Below, piece by piece: positions 1 to 6,298 of a stretch of DNA of 13,028 nt. The translations under genes were made by a program, and so were the position numbers. The DNA is from Planctomycetia bacterium (GTDB lineage: Bacteria > Planctomycetota > PLA2 > JAEUHO01): positions 1 through 13,028 of the forward strand of contig JAUXCH010000051.1 of NCBI GenBank assembly GCA_030618975.1, read 5' to 3'. The notes under the pieces were generated by a model that saw nothing but the letters and a program-made list of their open reading frames with translations, made no database searches and was not told the origin of the DNA. Each line of letters opens with the position of its first letter. Position 1 is the stretch's first letter.

Positions 1-15
1 GAAGGACGCACGCGC

Positions 16-279
16 ATGTTGACCTGCTCCGAAGCGACACGGTTGACCTCCGAGGGGATGGACCACCGCCTCGGCTGGGCAGCCCGCCTCAGCCTGCGGA
101 TGCACGTGCTCATGTGCGGCGCGTGCCGGCGCTACGGCCGCCAGATCCGCGGCGTGGAGCGTCTGCTCGGCGGGCGGCGGGAGCCGGGCGACCCCGACCC
201 GGCGGCCCGCCCCGGAGACGACCCGCTCCGGCTGTCGCCCGAACGGCGCGAGGCCATCCGCCGCTCGCTGGAGCGCTGA
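16..279 (+). CDS. Small zf-HC2-like (putative anti-sigma type) zinc-finger protein
   Basis: An 87-residue soluble protein with an N-terminal Cys (C4) and the signature H30-x3-C34-x2-C37, the H-x3-C-x2-C pattern of zf-HC2/ZAS zinc-binding anti-sigma domains. In that family the module usually binds an ECF sigma factor and is encoded just downstream of it. Any such sigma gene would lie to the left of this window, so the partner is not seen. A purine-rich GAAGGA nine bases before the ATG supports this start. The C-terminal half (from about residue 52) is Arg/Pro/Asp-rich, has no membrane segment and shows no domain I recognise. It could equally be a free-standing member whose regulatory role has been lost. 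The zinc-finger assignment rests on the motif alone. Confidence 0.7.
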   Translation: MLTCSEATRLTSEGMDHRLGWAARLSLRMHVLMCGACRRYGRQIRGVERLLGGRREPGDPDPAARPGDDPLRLSPERREAIRRSLER

Positions 280-370
280 CCGGGCGATCGGGGGGATCTG
301 GTTCACCGGATTCGAGCTGCACGCCGCCGGGTGCTCTTCTCACGAGCCGGCACGGGCCGGGCCGCCCCTC

Positions 371-1732
371 ATGCTCCCCCTCCTCCTGCTCGTCGTCTGG
401 GCGGTCGGGACGGTCCTCCTCTCGACCCGGTTCGGGGCGCCCCACGCACCGGCCGACGAACCGATCGAGGTCTTCGTCGGCTGGCAGGTGCTGGGCGGCG
501 TCGCCTGGCTGTGGGCGCTGTACGCGCTGGGTCGATCCGCGCGTGTTCGCCTCGTTCCCGTCGTCGTGGGCGGAGGCCTCCTGCTTCGCCTGCTCTTCTT
601 CCTCTCCACGCCCATCCTGGAGAACGACCACCAGCGCTACCTCTGGGACGGCGCCGTGGTCGCGCGCGGCCTCGATCCGTACCTCCACGCACCCGCCGCG
701 CTCCTCGACGACGCCTCGGCCGCAGGTCCCGAATGGGAGGCGCTCGTCGCCGAGGGTCGAGGCGTCCTGGAGGCCGTGAACCACCCGCACCTCGCCACGA
801 TCTATCCGCCGGTCGCGGAGGGAGCGTTCGCCGTCGCCCATCACCTCGCGCCCTTCAAGCCGCTCGGCCTGCGCGTGGTGTGGCTCCTGCTCGACCTCGC
901 GGTGCTCCTCCTCCTCGCGCGGGGTCTCGGCGCGGTGCCCGACCGCGCGTGGCAGCTATCGATCTACTGGTGGAACCCCCTGCTCGTGAAGGAGGTCTAC
1001 AACTCGCTCCACATGGAGCCGGTGCTCCTCGCGTTCCTTACGGCAGCGCTCGTCTGGGCGGGTCGACGGCGGATCCTGGCGGCCTCGACGGCGCTCGGCT
1101 TCGCCATCGGGGCCAAGCTCTGGCCCGCGCTCTGGCTCCCGCTGATCCTGAGGCAGAGGGGCCTCCGCCCGCGCGTCGTCCTCGCGGGCGCCGCGATCGC
1201 CACGGTCCTGGCCGCCGTCCTCCTCTTGCCTCTCGTCCGACACGGCGTGGAAGGCGCCAGCGGACTCGGGGCCTACGCGCGGGGCTGGGAGATGAACGAC
1301 TCCGCCTTCGTCCTCCTGCAGGGCCTCGCCGGGCTCGTGGTGCCCGCCGACCCCGCGTTCGCGGCGCGCGTCGCGCTCGGCGTCCTGCTCCTGGGCCTCC
1401 TGGTGCTCCTGCTGCGCAGGCCCGTGGAGAACGCACAGGACCTGACCCGGCGCGCGTTGGTGCTCGTCGCGGCGCTCTTCCTGCTCTCCCCCACGCAGTA
1501 CCCCTGGTACTTCCTCTGGTGCCTGCCGGTGCTGGCGCTGCGCCCGAGCTTCGCGCTCCTGCTGCTGACCGTCACGCTGCCCCTCTACTACCTGCGGTTC
1601 CGGTTCGTCGAGTGGGGCATTCCCGGGTGGTTCGACTACGGCCTCGTCTGGCTGATCTTCGTGCCGACTTGGATCCTCCTCGGCCTCGAGTTCCGTAGAA
1701 CCCGACGCCGTCCGATCGCGAAGGGCTGCTGA
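371..1732 (+). CDS. Polytopic GT-C-type glycosyltransferase (lipid-linked sugar donor, mannosyltransferase-like)
   Basis: 453 residues, strongly hydrophobic, with about ten or more predicted membrane helices (for example 1-18, 36-53, 60-78, and a series from about 165 to the C-terminus). Between the first helices lies an acidic loop motif, E84-N-D86-H-Q-R89-Y90-L-W-D-G, followed by G-L-D-P-Y. A second conserved-looking motif, A-T-I-Y-P-P at about residues 142-147, follows. The acidic luminal/periplasmic loop after TM1-2 and the R-Y-x-W-D-G plus I-Y-P-P motifs are typical of GT-C enzymes that use polyprenyl-phosphate sugars. The next gene starts three bases after the stop and begins with a dolichol-phosphate-mannose-synthase-like GT2 domain, which could make the lipid-linked donor. 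The sugar and acceptor are unknown. No clear ribosome-binding site was found, so the start could shift slightly. Confidence 0.8.
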   Translation: MLPLLLLVVWAVGTVLLSTRFGAPHAPADEPIEVFVGWQVLGGVAWLWALYALGRSARVRLVPVVVGGGLLLRLLFFLSTPILENDHQRYLWDGAVVARGLDPYLHAPAALLDDASAAGPEWEALVAEGRGVLEAVNHPHLATIYPPVAEGAFAVAHHLAPFKPLGLRVVWLLLDLAVLLLLARGLGAVPDRAWQLSIYWWNPLLVKEVYNSLHMEPVLLAFLTAALVWAGRRRILAASTALGFAIGAKLWPALWLPLILRQRGLRPRVVLAGAAIATVLAAVLLLPLVRHGVEGASGLGAYARGWEMNDSAFVLLQGLAGLVVPADPAFAARVALGVLLLGLLVLLLRRPVENAQDLTRRALVLVAALFLLSPTQYPWYFLWCLPVLALRPSFALLLLTVTLPLYYLRFRFVEWGIPGWFDYGLVWLIFVPTWILLGLEFRRTRRRPIAKGC

Positions 1733-1735
1733 GCC

Positions 1736-3841
1736 ATGTTTCGAAACCTCCGCATCGGCGTCGTCCTCCCCGCCCTGAACGAAGAGGCGGCCCTCGGGCA
1801 CGTGCTCCGAGACATCCCCTCGTTCGTGGACGACGTCGTCGTCGCGGACAACGGATCGACGGACGGCACGGCCGCGGTCGCGCGCGCGCACGGCGCGCGG
1901 GTGGTGGCGGAGCCGCGGCGAGGCTACGGCTCGGCCTGTCTCGCCGGCCTCGCGGCGCTCTCCGACGTGGACGCGATCGTGTTCCTCGACGCGGACTACA
2001 GCGACCGGCCCGCCGAGATGGAGCGCCTGCTCGCGCCCCTCGCGAGCGGGGCGGCGGACCTGGTCGTGGGCTCGCGCGTCCGCGGGCGACCCGCGCCGGG
2101 AAGCCTGACCCTTCCCCAGCGCCTGGGAAACGCCCTGGCCTGCCGCATGCTCCGCGCGTTCTTCGGAGTCGCCTACACCGACCTGGGCCCCTTCCGGGCC
2201 GTCACGCGCCGCGCGCTCGAGCGTCTCGGCATGGACGACCCGGACTACGGCTGGACGGTCCAGATGCAGGCGCGCGCGGCGCGCCTGGGTCTGAGGGCCG
2301 TCGAGGTTCCCGTGAGCTACCACCCGCGGATCGGTCACTCGAAGATCAGCGGGACGCTGCGCGGCGTGGTCGGCGCCGGCACGAAGATCATCGGAACGAT
2401 CCTCGGCGAAGCATGGCGCGCGAGGCGCCCACGCCAGGAGCAGCGGCTCGTGATCCTGGCGCGCCTCCCCGAGCCCGGGCGGACCAAGACCCGCCTGATC
2501 CCGCTCCTCGGCCCGCGCGGCGCGGCCCACCTGGCCGCCGAACTCCTCCGCATCACCCTCGCCACTTCGGGGTCAGGTGATAATCCGCGCCTTTCGCGAC
2601 GACGCCTCGCGCGCACACGCGGCATCGACGTCGAGGTGCGCGTCACGGGCGAGGGTGCCGCGCGTGGGATGCGCCGGCTCGCCCGCGGCTCGGAGATCCT
2701 GGACCAGGGCGGCGGCGACCTGGGAGAGAGGATGCACCGTGCCTTCGCCGCCGCGTTGACCGGACCTTGCCGCCGCGTCGTGCTGGTGGGAACCGACTGC
2801 CCCCTCCTCTCGCCCGCCTACGTCGCGAACGCCTTCGAGGCACTGAAGTCCGCGGACCTCGTCCTGGGTCCCGCCACCGACGGCGGCTACACCCTCATCG
2901 GCTTGCGCCGGGCCCACGCCGCCCTCTTCCGGGACATGCCCTGGAGCACGCCCGACCTCCTGCAGCAGACCCTCGAACGAGCCGAGGCCCTCGGCCTGCG
3001 GACCTCCCTCCTGCCGGCGCTCTCCGACGTGGACCACCCCGAGGATCTCGGAACCTGGGCCGCGGCGAAGGGCACCCCACCGACAAAGCGCCCGTGGCTC
3101 TCCGTCGTCGTCCCCACGCTGAACGAGGAGGCGCAGCTCGCCGCCACGCTGGCCTCGGTCCTGTCGGAAAGAGACGTCGAGATCGTCGTCTCCGACGGCG
3201 GCAGCACGGACCGGACGGTCGAGATCGCGCGGGCCTTCGGCGCCGAGGTCGTCGTGGGCCCGCCGTCACGCGGCCGCCAACTGAACGCCGGAGCCCGGCG
3301 GGCGCGCGGCGAGCTGTTGCTCTTCCTCCACGCCGACACGCGCCTGCCCCGCGGGTACGGCGCGCTCGCGCGCCGCGCTCTCTCTTCACGGGGAACTGCC
3401 GCGGCGGCCTTCGACCTCGCAATCGACGCCCGAGGACTCGGGCTCCGTCTCGTCGAGATGGGCGTCCGCGTCCGCTCGAGGCTCTTCGGCCGACCCTACG
3501 GGGACCAGGCGATGTGCTTGAGCGCGTCGACCTTCCGCGCCGCCGGAGGCTTCCCGGACCGCCCCTTCATGGAGGACTACGTCCTGCTCGCGCGCCTGCG
3601 AAGGTACGGTCGGATCCGCATCGTCGGCGACCGCGTCCGCACCTCCGGCCGCAGCTGGCGCACACACGGCGTCTTCACCACCACCCTCGCCCACCAGAGC
3701 CTGATCCTCGCCCACCACCTCCGGCGCGCGACCGCCGTCCGCCCCCCCTCCGCGAAAACCACGGATCGGGGTCAGGTGAAATTCCGCGCTTTTCGCAGAT
3801 CGATGAGCGACGCGCCTGCACTCGCCGGCGAAACTCCGTAG
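1736..3841 (+). CDS. Three-domain fusion: GT2 + CofC-like (TIGR04282-type) + GT2 (TIGR04283-type)
   Basis: 701 residues. Domain 1 (about 1-233) is a GT-A family 2 enzyme: V-V-L-P-A-L-N-E-E, D-N-G-S-T-D-G-T near 38-45, and nucleotide-sugar-binding D-A-D at 85-87. It is dolichol-phosphate-mannose-synthase-like. Domain 2 (about 237-445) begins L-V-I-L-A-R-L-P-E-P-G-R-T-K-T-R-L. It contains G-T-D-C-P-L-L (352-358) and G-P-A-T-D-G-G-Y (378-385), hallmarks of the CofC-like 'rSAM/selenodomain-associated transferase 1' family. Domain 3 (about 454-665) has V-V-V-P-T-L-N-E-E, S-D-G-G-S-T-D, F-L-H-A-D-T, G-R-P-Y-G-D-Q and M-E-D, matching 'transferase 2'. These are normally separate proteins. Residues 278-295 look like an in-frame insertion from a short DNA repeat, and a second copy of that repeat supplies the last codons and stop. 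Domain calls come from motif recall and were not searched. Confidence 0.8.
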   Translation: MFRNLRIGVVLPALNEEAALGHVLRDIPSFVDDVVVADNGSTDGTAAVARAHGARVVAEPRRGYGSACLAGLAALSDVDAIVFLDADYSDRPAEMERLLAPLASGAADLVVGSRVRGRPAPGSLTLPQRLGNALACRMLRAFFGVAYTDLGPFRAVTRRALERLGMDDPDYGWTVQMQARAARLGLRAVEVPVSYHPRIGHSKISGTLRGVVGAGTKIIGTILGEAWRARRPRQEQRLVILARLPEPGRTKTRLIPLLGPRGAAHLAAELLRITLATSGSGDNPRLSRRRLARTRGIDVEVRVTGEGAARGMRRLARGSEILDQGGGDLGERMHRAFAAALTGPCRRVVLVGTDCPLLSPAYVANAFEALKSADLVLGPATDGGYTLIGLRRAHAALFRDMPWSTPDLLQQTLERAEALGLRTSLLPALSDVDHPEDLGTWAAAKGTPPTKRPWLSVVVPTLNEEAQLAATLASVLSERDVEIVVSDGGSTDRTVEIARAFGAEVVVGPPSRGRQLNAGARRARGELLLFLHADTRLPRGYGALARRALSSRGTAAAAFDLAIDARGLGLRLVEMGVRVRSRLFGRPYGDQAMCLSASTFRAAGGFPDRPFMEDYVLLARLRRYGRIRIVGDRVRTSGRSWRTHGVFTTTLAHQSLILAHHLRRATAVRPPSAKTTDRGQVKFRAFRRSMSDAPALAGETP
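2567..2597 (+). repeat. Short dispersed repeat, copy 1, inside a coding region
   Basis: A 31-base sequence beginning TCGGGGTCAGGTGA recurs at 3766-3796 with 28 of 31 identical positions by eye. This copy lies in frame in the CofC-like domain of the fusion glycosyltransferase. It adds codons for a Ser/Gly/Arg-rich stretch (from residue 278) between T-L-A-T and the next recognisable segment, G-I-D-V-E-V. It looks like a REP-like or miniature mobile sequence that inserted without breaking the frame. The class of element is inferred. Confidence 0.65.
3766..3796 (+). repeat. Short dispersed repeat, copy 2, at the end of the fusion glycosyltransferase gene
   Basis: Second copy of the TCGGGGTCAGGTGA... 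repeat, in the same orientation as copy 1 at 2567-2597. It overlaps the final codons of the fusion glycosyltransferase, so the natural C-terminus of that protein (about residue 676) has probably been replaced by repeat-derived sequence. The following stretch to about 4037 (roughly 200 bases) has no gene I can support and may be further decayed mobile-element sequence. Confidence 0.6.
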
Positions 3842-4037
3842 AGGATCGCTGGGCCCCGGATCCCTGCTACGAGCCCGAAGGCCGAAGCCCGGCAGACGCA
3901 CGGCGAGCCCCCACGTACAGGAAGCAACCGCTTCGGGACCATCCACAGCCCGCCCGATGAGGAGATCCTCTCGGGAAGACATCCGACCCCAGGACCCCGG
4001 CATGTGACCACCTGGGTCCGCCACGCGGTATCTCGGT

Positions 4038-4301
4038 ATGGAGCACTTCGATGCCGCCGGTCGTAAGTACGTCGTCACCTTCTACGCCGCGCGACGAATG
4101 GCGCTGCGCGAGATCACCGTGGCCGATCTGAAGGAAGTCCTCGGCCACCTCATGAGCATCGATCCGTCTTCGCGAGATCCCAACAGGCTGGTCTGTCGGC
4201 GGACCGTGGGAGGCCGCCGCCTGAACATTGTCATCGAGGGTATCCGAGGGCAAGAACTGTGGGAGGTTGTCACGGCCTGGGTGAGGGGGCAAGATGAGTA
4301 G
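4038..4301 (+). CDS. Small DUF4258-like protein, possible toxin partner
   Basis: 87 residues. The pattern F-Y-A-A-R-R-M-A-L-R-E-I-T-V-A-D-L-K-E-V-L, followed by R-x4-G-R-R-L-N-I-V-I-E and a terminal V-V-T-A-W-V strand, resembles DUF4258-type proteins (H/A-x-x-R-M-x-x-R-x-I-x-x-x-D-V-x-x-V-L, then basic beta strands). Such proteins are often paired with DUF2283 proteins, as here: the next gene starts 8 bases before this one stops, which implies translational coupling. Toxin-antitoxin or RNA-binding roles have been suggested for such pairs, but the biochemical role here is unknown. The ATG has no convincing Shine-Dalgarno sequence. Confidence 0.65.
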   Translation: MEHFDAAGRKYVVTFYAARRMALREITVADLKEVLGHLMSIDPSSRDPNRLVCRRTVGGRRLNIVIEGIRGQELWEVVTAWVRGQDE

Positions 4302-4593
4302 TCACATGAATGCACGGATTCACATCGGGGTTCACGGGGAGAACCCGCCGCTGGCGCTGGAGTTCCACCCTTCGGGCAGCGCTGTGTACTTCCGCCTCAC
4401 GAGCGAGACAGTCGCCCGAACGGCGGAGGTCGAAGAGGGGGTTCTCGCCGACTACGACGAGCACGGGACCTTAGTGGGCTTCGAGCTTCTCGAACCCGAA
4501 GGCCCCGATGTCGCCCACGTGCTGGCTCGGCTGAAGCAGAAGTTCGCGGCCGAAGCCCCCGAGCTCCGCTCCCTCGAAGCGTTCCCGGCCTGA
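4294..4593 (+). CDS. DUF2283-like small protein
   Basis: 99 residues. The central segment A-V-Y-F-R-L-T-S-E-T-V-A-R-T, then E-E-G-V-L-A-D-Y-D-E-H-G-T-L-V-G-F-E-L-L, matches the DUF2283 pattern (Y-I-R-L-S ... V-A-x-T-x-E-V-x-x-G-V-x-x-D-Y-D-x-x-G-x-x-V-G-I-E-I-L). A GAGGGGGC Shine-Dalgarno at 4281-4288 supports this start; an ATG at 4306 is an alternative. It overlaps the upstream DUF4258-like gene and probably forms a complex with its product, by analogy with other such pairs. No signal peptide or membrane segment is visible. Function unknown. Confidence 0.7.
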   Translation: MSSHMNARIHIGVHGENPPLALEFHPSGSAVYFRLTSETVARTAEVEEGVLADYDEHGTLVGFELLEPEGPDVAHVLARLKQKFAAEAPELRSLEAFPA

Positions 4594-4615
4594 TCCAGCA
4601 GACGGGGTGGCTCCA

Positions 4616-4676
4616 CGCCAGGCGGTACTCCGCCAGGCAGTACTCCGCCAGGCAGTGCCCGCGCCAGGCAGTGCAC
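4616..4676 (+). repeat. Tandem repeat, four units of 15-16 bp
   Basis: Four head-to-tail units built on CGCCAGGCAGTACTC, at 4616-4630, 4631-4645, 4646-4661 and 4662-4676. The first differs by one base, and the third and fourth diverge after CGCCAGGCAGT. It lies between the DUF2283-like stop and the selenoprotein lipoprotein start. The rest of this 249-base gap holds no gene I can support, and no clear promoter was seen. Confidence 0.85.
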
Positions 4677-4826
4677 CGCCCCTCCGAGCGGCGCGGCCGG
4701 GTCCCGCCCCATACGCCCGGTGAGAATGGCGAAAGGACGGAACCCCGTAGCCAGGTACCGACCGTTGCAGCCCTCGATTCGCCGCATTTCGTGCGTCGAC
4801 ACCCTGCAGACCCGCTCCGGTGAGCC

Positions 4827-4836
4827 GGAAGGAGGA
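4827..4836 (+). promoter_or_regulatory. Strong Shine-Dalgarno fixing the start of the HMA-thioredoxin lipoprotein
   Basis: GGAAGGAGGA ends six bases before the ATG at 4843. It is the best ribosome-binding site in the window and selects this ATG over the in-frame ATG at 4720. It also places the lipoprotein signal peptide exactly at the N-terminus. Confidence 0.8.
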
Positions 4837-4842
4837 GATCCG

Positions 4843-5535
4843 ATGACATCCTGGAAGCTCCCCTCCCTCCTTCTCACCCTGATCACGATGCTCGCGGCGT
4901 GCGGAGACGACCCCGCCACGGTGGGTTCCCAGAAGCAGGGGACGATGCTCCACGTCCGTGCCGCGGGCATGGTGAAGTCCCTCGGGATCACCTGACTCGG
5001 ATGACCGAACTCGGTCCTGGACGCCGTGCGCGTCCTTCCCCAGGTCGAAGGTGCAGAGTTCGACATCCCCAGCGAGACGTTCACCCTCCAGACGTCGGCA
5101 GGTGCTGACACCGCGCCGATCCTGGCCGCCATCCGGAACCTGGGGTACGAGCCGGAGATCCTGGACGCCACTCCGGAGAAGGCGGACCGGATCGAGCAGC
5201 TTCGGAATCCGACGTCGGCAAGGCTGCGCGAAGCCCTGGCACGAGCGAAGGCCCGGCAGGTCCCTCTCGTCCTCGACTTCGGCGGACCGTTCTGTCGGCT
5301 CAGCAAGAGGTTCGAGGCAACGACCCTGGCCGATGATCGGGTCATCGCCCGCCTGTCGTCGTACGAACTCCTCCAAGTCGACGTGGAAGAGGACCCGGAC
5401 GCCACCAAGGACCTCGACGTCCACGGCGTGCCCGACCTCTGGGTGCTCGATGGAACGGGCAAGGTCCTGGCGCGCCACAACGGCTACCTCGCTCCCGATG
5501 CGTTCCTCGCGTTCCTGGAGGCCGCCGGGAGATAG
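4843..5535 (+). CDS. Candidate selenoprotein: lipoprotein with U-x-x-U HMA domain and thioredoxin-like domain
   Basis: 230 residues if both internal TGA codons (4993-4995 and 5002-5004) are read as selenocysteine. Residues 1-20 are a lipoprotein signal peptide ending in lipobox L-A-A-C20. Residues about 34-107 form a heavy-metal-associated (HMA) fold. The metal motif, normally G-M-T-C-x-x-C, appears as G-I-T-U51-L-G-U54, followed by V-L-P-Q-V-E-G-A-E-F-D and the typical end A-A-I-R-N-L-G-Y-E-P-E-I-L. Residues about 130-230 are thioredoxin-like: L-D-F-G-G-P-F-C151-R-L-S154-K-R-F-E (monothiol C-x-x-S where C-x-x-C is usual) and the cis-Pro segment G-V-P-D-L-W-V-L-D. The frame is continuous on both sides of the TGAs, and both TGAs sit on the two metal-ligand Cys positions. 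A hairpin at 5019-5035 could be the SECIS. A likely role is extracytoplasmic metal(loid) binding or redox (inference). The alternative is a gene broken by two stops, which would have to hit both key Cys codons by chance. Confidence 0.85.
5019..5035 (+). promoter_or_regulatory. Candidate bacterial SECIS hairpin for the U-x-x-U codons
   Basis: GGACGC pairs perfectly with GCGTCC (6 bp) around a five-base loop, CGTGC, which has G in its second position. The loop begins 20 bases after the second TGA and 29 bases after the first. Both distances fit the usual bacterial SECIS range, so one element could serve both codons. It lies inside the HMA coding sequence, as bacterial SECIS elements do. Folding was by eye, and GC-rich DNA forms hairpins easily. 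Confidence 0.55.
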
Positions 5536-5557
5536 GCGCGACCGGACGAGGAAGTCG

Positions 5558-5935
5558 CTACGGGAGGCGCACGCGGAGATCGGGCACGCCGTCGAAGTCC
5601 TGGAGATTCAGGGTCCAGAGCTCTGCGTCCGCACAGAGCGCGCAGGCGGCGATGGCGAGGTCGATCTCGCGGCGCCGTGGCCGCTTCACGATGCGGTAGA
5701 GTTCGGCCGCACGCGCCGCCTCCTCGGGGCCGAAGGCCACGGCGGCCTTGCGGGGGAACAACGCCTCCTGTGCCTCGAGTTCCTCCAGCAAACGCGGGCC
5801 CCTCAACCACTCGTAGAGGACGAGCGTCGGCAACTGGATCCGCTCACCACCCTCGATGGCGGCGCGTAGCGCAGGCGCCGACCGGCGCGGACCGGACAGC
5901 GCATCGATCAGCGCAGAGGTGTCGAGGAGGATCAT
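5558..5935 (-). CDS. vapC: VapC-type PIN-domain ribonuclease toxin
   Basis: 125 residues, a full-length PIN domain. It begins M-I-L-L-D5-T-S-A-L-I-D. E42 follows in L-Y-E-W-L-R-G, D92 in E-I-D-L-A-I-A-A, and there is a terminal L-N-L-Q-D-F-D. These give the acidic Mg2+-binding set of PIN nucleases, which typically cleave tRNA or other RNAs. The start codon overlaps the stop of the antitoxin gene by 4 bases (ATGA), so the two are translationally coupled. It converges on the HMA-thioredoxin gene, whose stop is 22 bases away. Confidence 0.9.
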   Translation of the reverse strand: MILLDTSALIDALSGPRRSAPALRAAIEGGERIQLPTLVLYEWLRGPRLLEELEAQEALFPRKAAVAFGPEEAARAAELYRIVKRPRRREIDLAIAACALCADAELWTLNLQDFDGVPDLRVRLP

Positions 5936-6228
5936 GCCTGCCCGTCCGCGCGGGTCCGGCCCCCTCCGCTCCGACGTGCTTCACGGACGGCGCGCAGTTC
6001 CTTCTCGACCTCGGCGCCGGGACGCTCGGGGATCCGCGGAACCACCTCGTCGAACACGCGCAGCAGCCGGAGCCGCTCCGCCTCGCCCAGCTTGCCGATG
6101 CGATGGCCGTACTCGCGGATGGCGTCGCGCACGACCTGGCTCTTCGGTTGATCCAAGCGACGCGCCGACCGTGCCAGGCTGGCCAGCGTGGCCTCGTCGA
6201 GCGTGAAGGTGACCTTGCGTTTTACCAT
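5932..6228 (-). CDS. vapB: VapB-type ribbon-helix-helix antitoxin
   Basis: 98 residues. The N-terminus M-V-K-R-K-V-T-F-T-L-D-E-A-T-L-A-S-L is the beta strand and first helix of a ribbon-helix-helix (CopG/Arc) DNA-binding fold, with K-S-Q-V-V-R-D-A-I-R-E-Y as the second helix. The charged, flexible C-terminal half would wrap the VapC toxin. The longer upstream reading (to 6396) has no domain character, so this ATG is preferred. No Shine-Dalgarno precedes it, but a TATGGT box ends six bases before the ATG, so the mRNA may be leaderless. The complex probably represses its own promoter at nearby repeats. Confidence 0.85.
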   Translation of the reverse strand: MVKRKVTFTLDEATLASLARSARRLDQPKSQVVRDAIREYGHRIGKLGEAERLRLLRVFDEVVPRIPERPGAEVEKELRAVREARRSGGGRTRADGQA

Positions 6229-6248
6229 ATCGATACCATAGCACCATA
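6223..6248 (-). promoter_or_regulatory. Putative vapB promoter/operator with repeated TATGGT boxes
   Basis: On the + strand TACCATA occurs at 6223-6229 and again at 6234-6240, 11 bases apart, about one helical turn. A third near copy, CACCATA, is at 6242-6248. Read on the gene strand, these are TATGGT boxes. The one at 6235-6240 is placed like a -10 element for a leaderless vapB transcript. Spaced direct repeats overlapping the start suit binding by ribbon-helix-helix dimers. No good -35 was found. Confidence 0.45.
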
Positions 6249-6298
6249 CCCATGGCCAGGGTCGGCCCGTCCCCGCTGCGGGCGTGGTGCCGTCCAAG

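Noticed and set aside
331..1698. Long alternative-frame readings (for example 331-1698 +, 956-2530 -, 6564-8144 +, 10878-12218 -)
   Set aside because: They are Arg/Pro/Ala-rich products of high GC lying opposite or across recognisable genes, with no domain character.
4616..4676. A CRISPR array
   Set aside because: The units are 15-16 bp head to tail with no unique spacers, and no cas gene is nearby.
4720..4995. A stand-alone 91-residue protein ending at the TGA at 4993
   Set aside because: The Shine-Dalgarno and lipobox place the start at 4843, and the sequence after the TGA completes the HMA domain in the same frame. A separate small protein explains neither the cut domain nor the downstream frame.
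5026..5535. A separate thioredoxin gene starting at the GTG 5026
   Set aside because: It has no ribosome-binding site, starts in the middle of an HMA fold, and shares its frame with the upstream lipoprotein.
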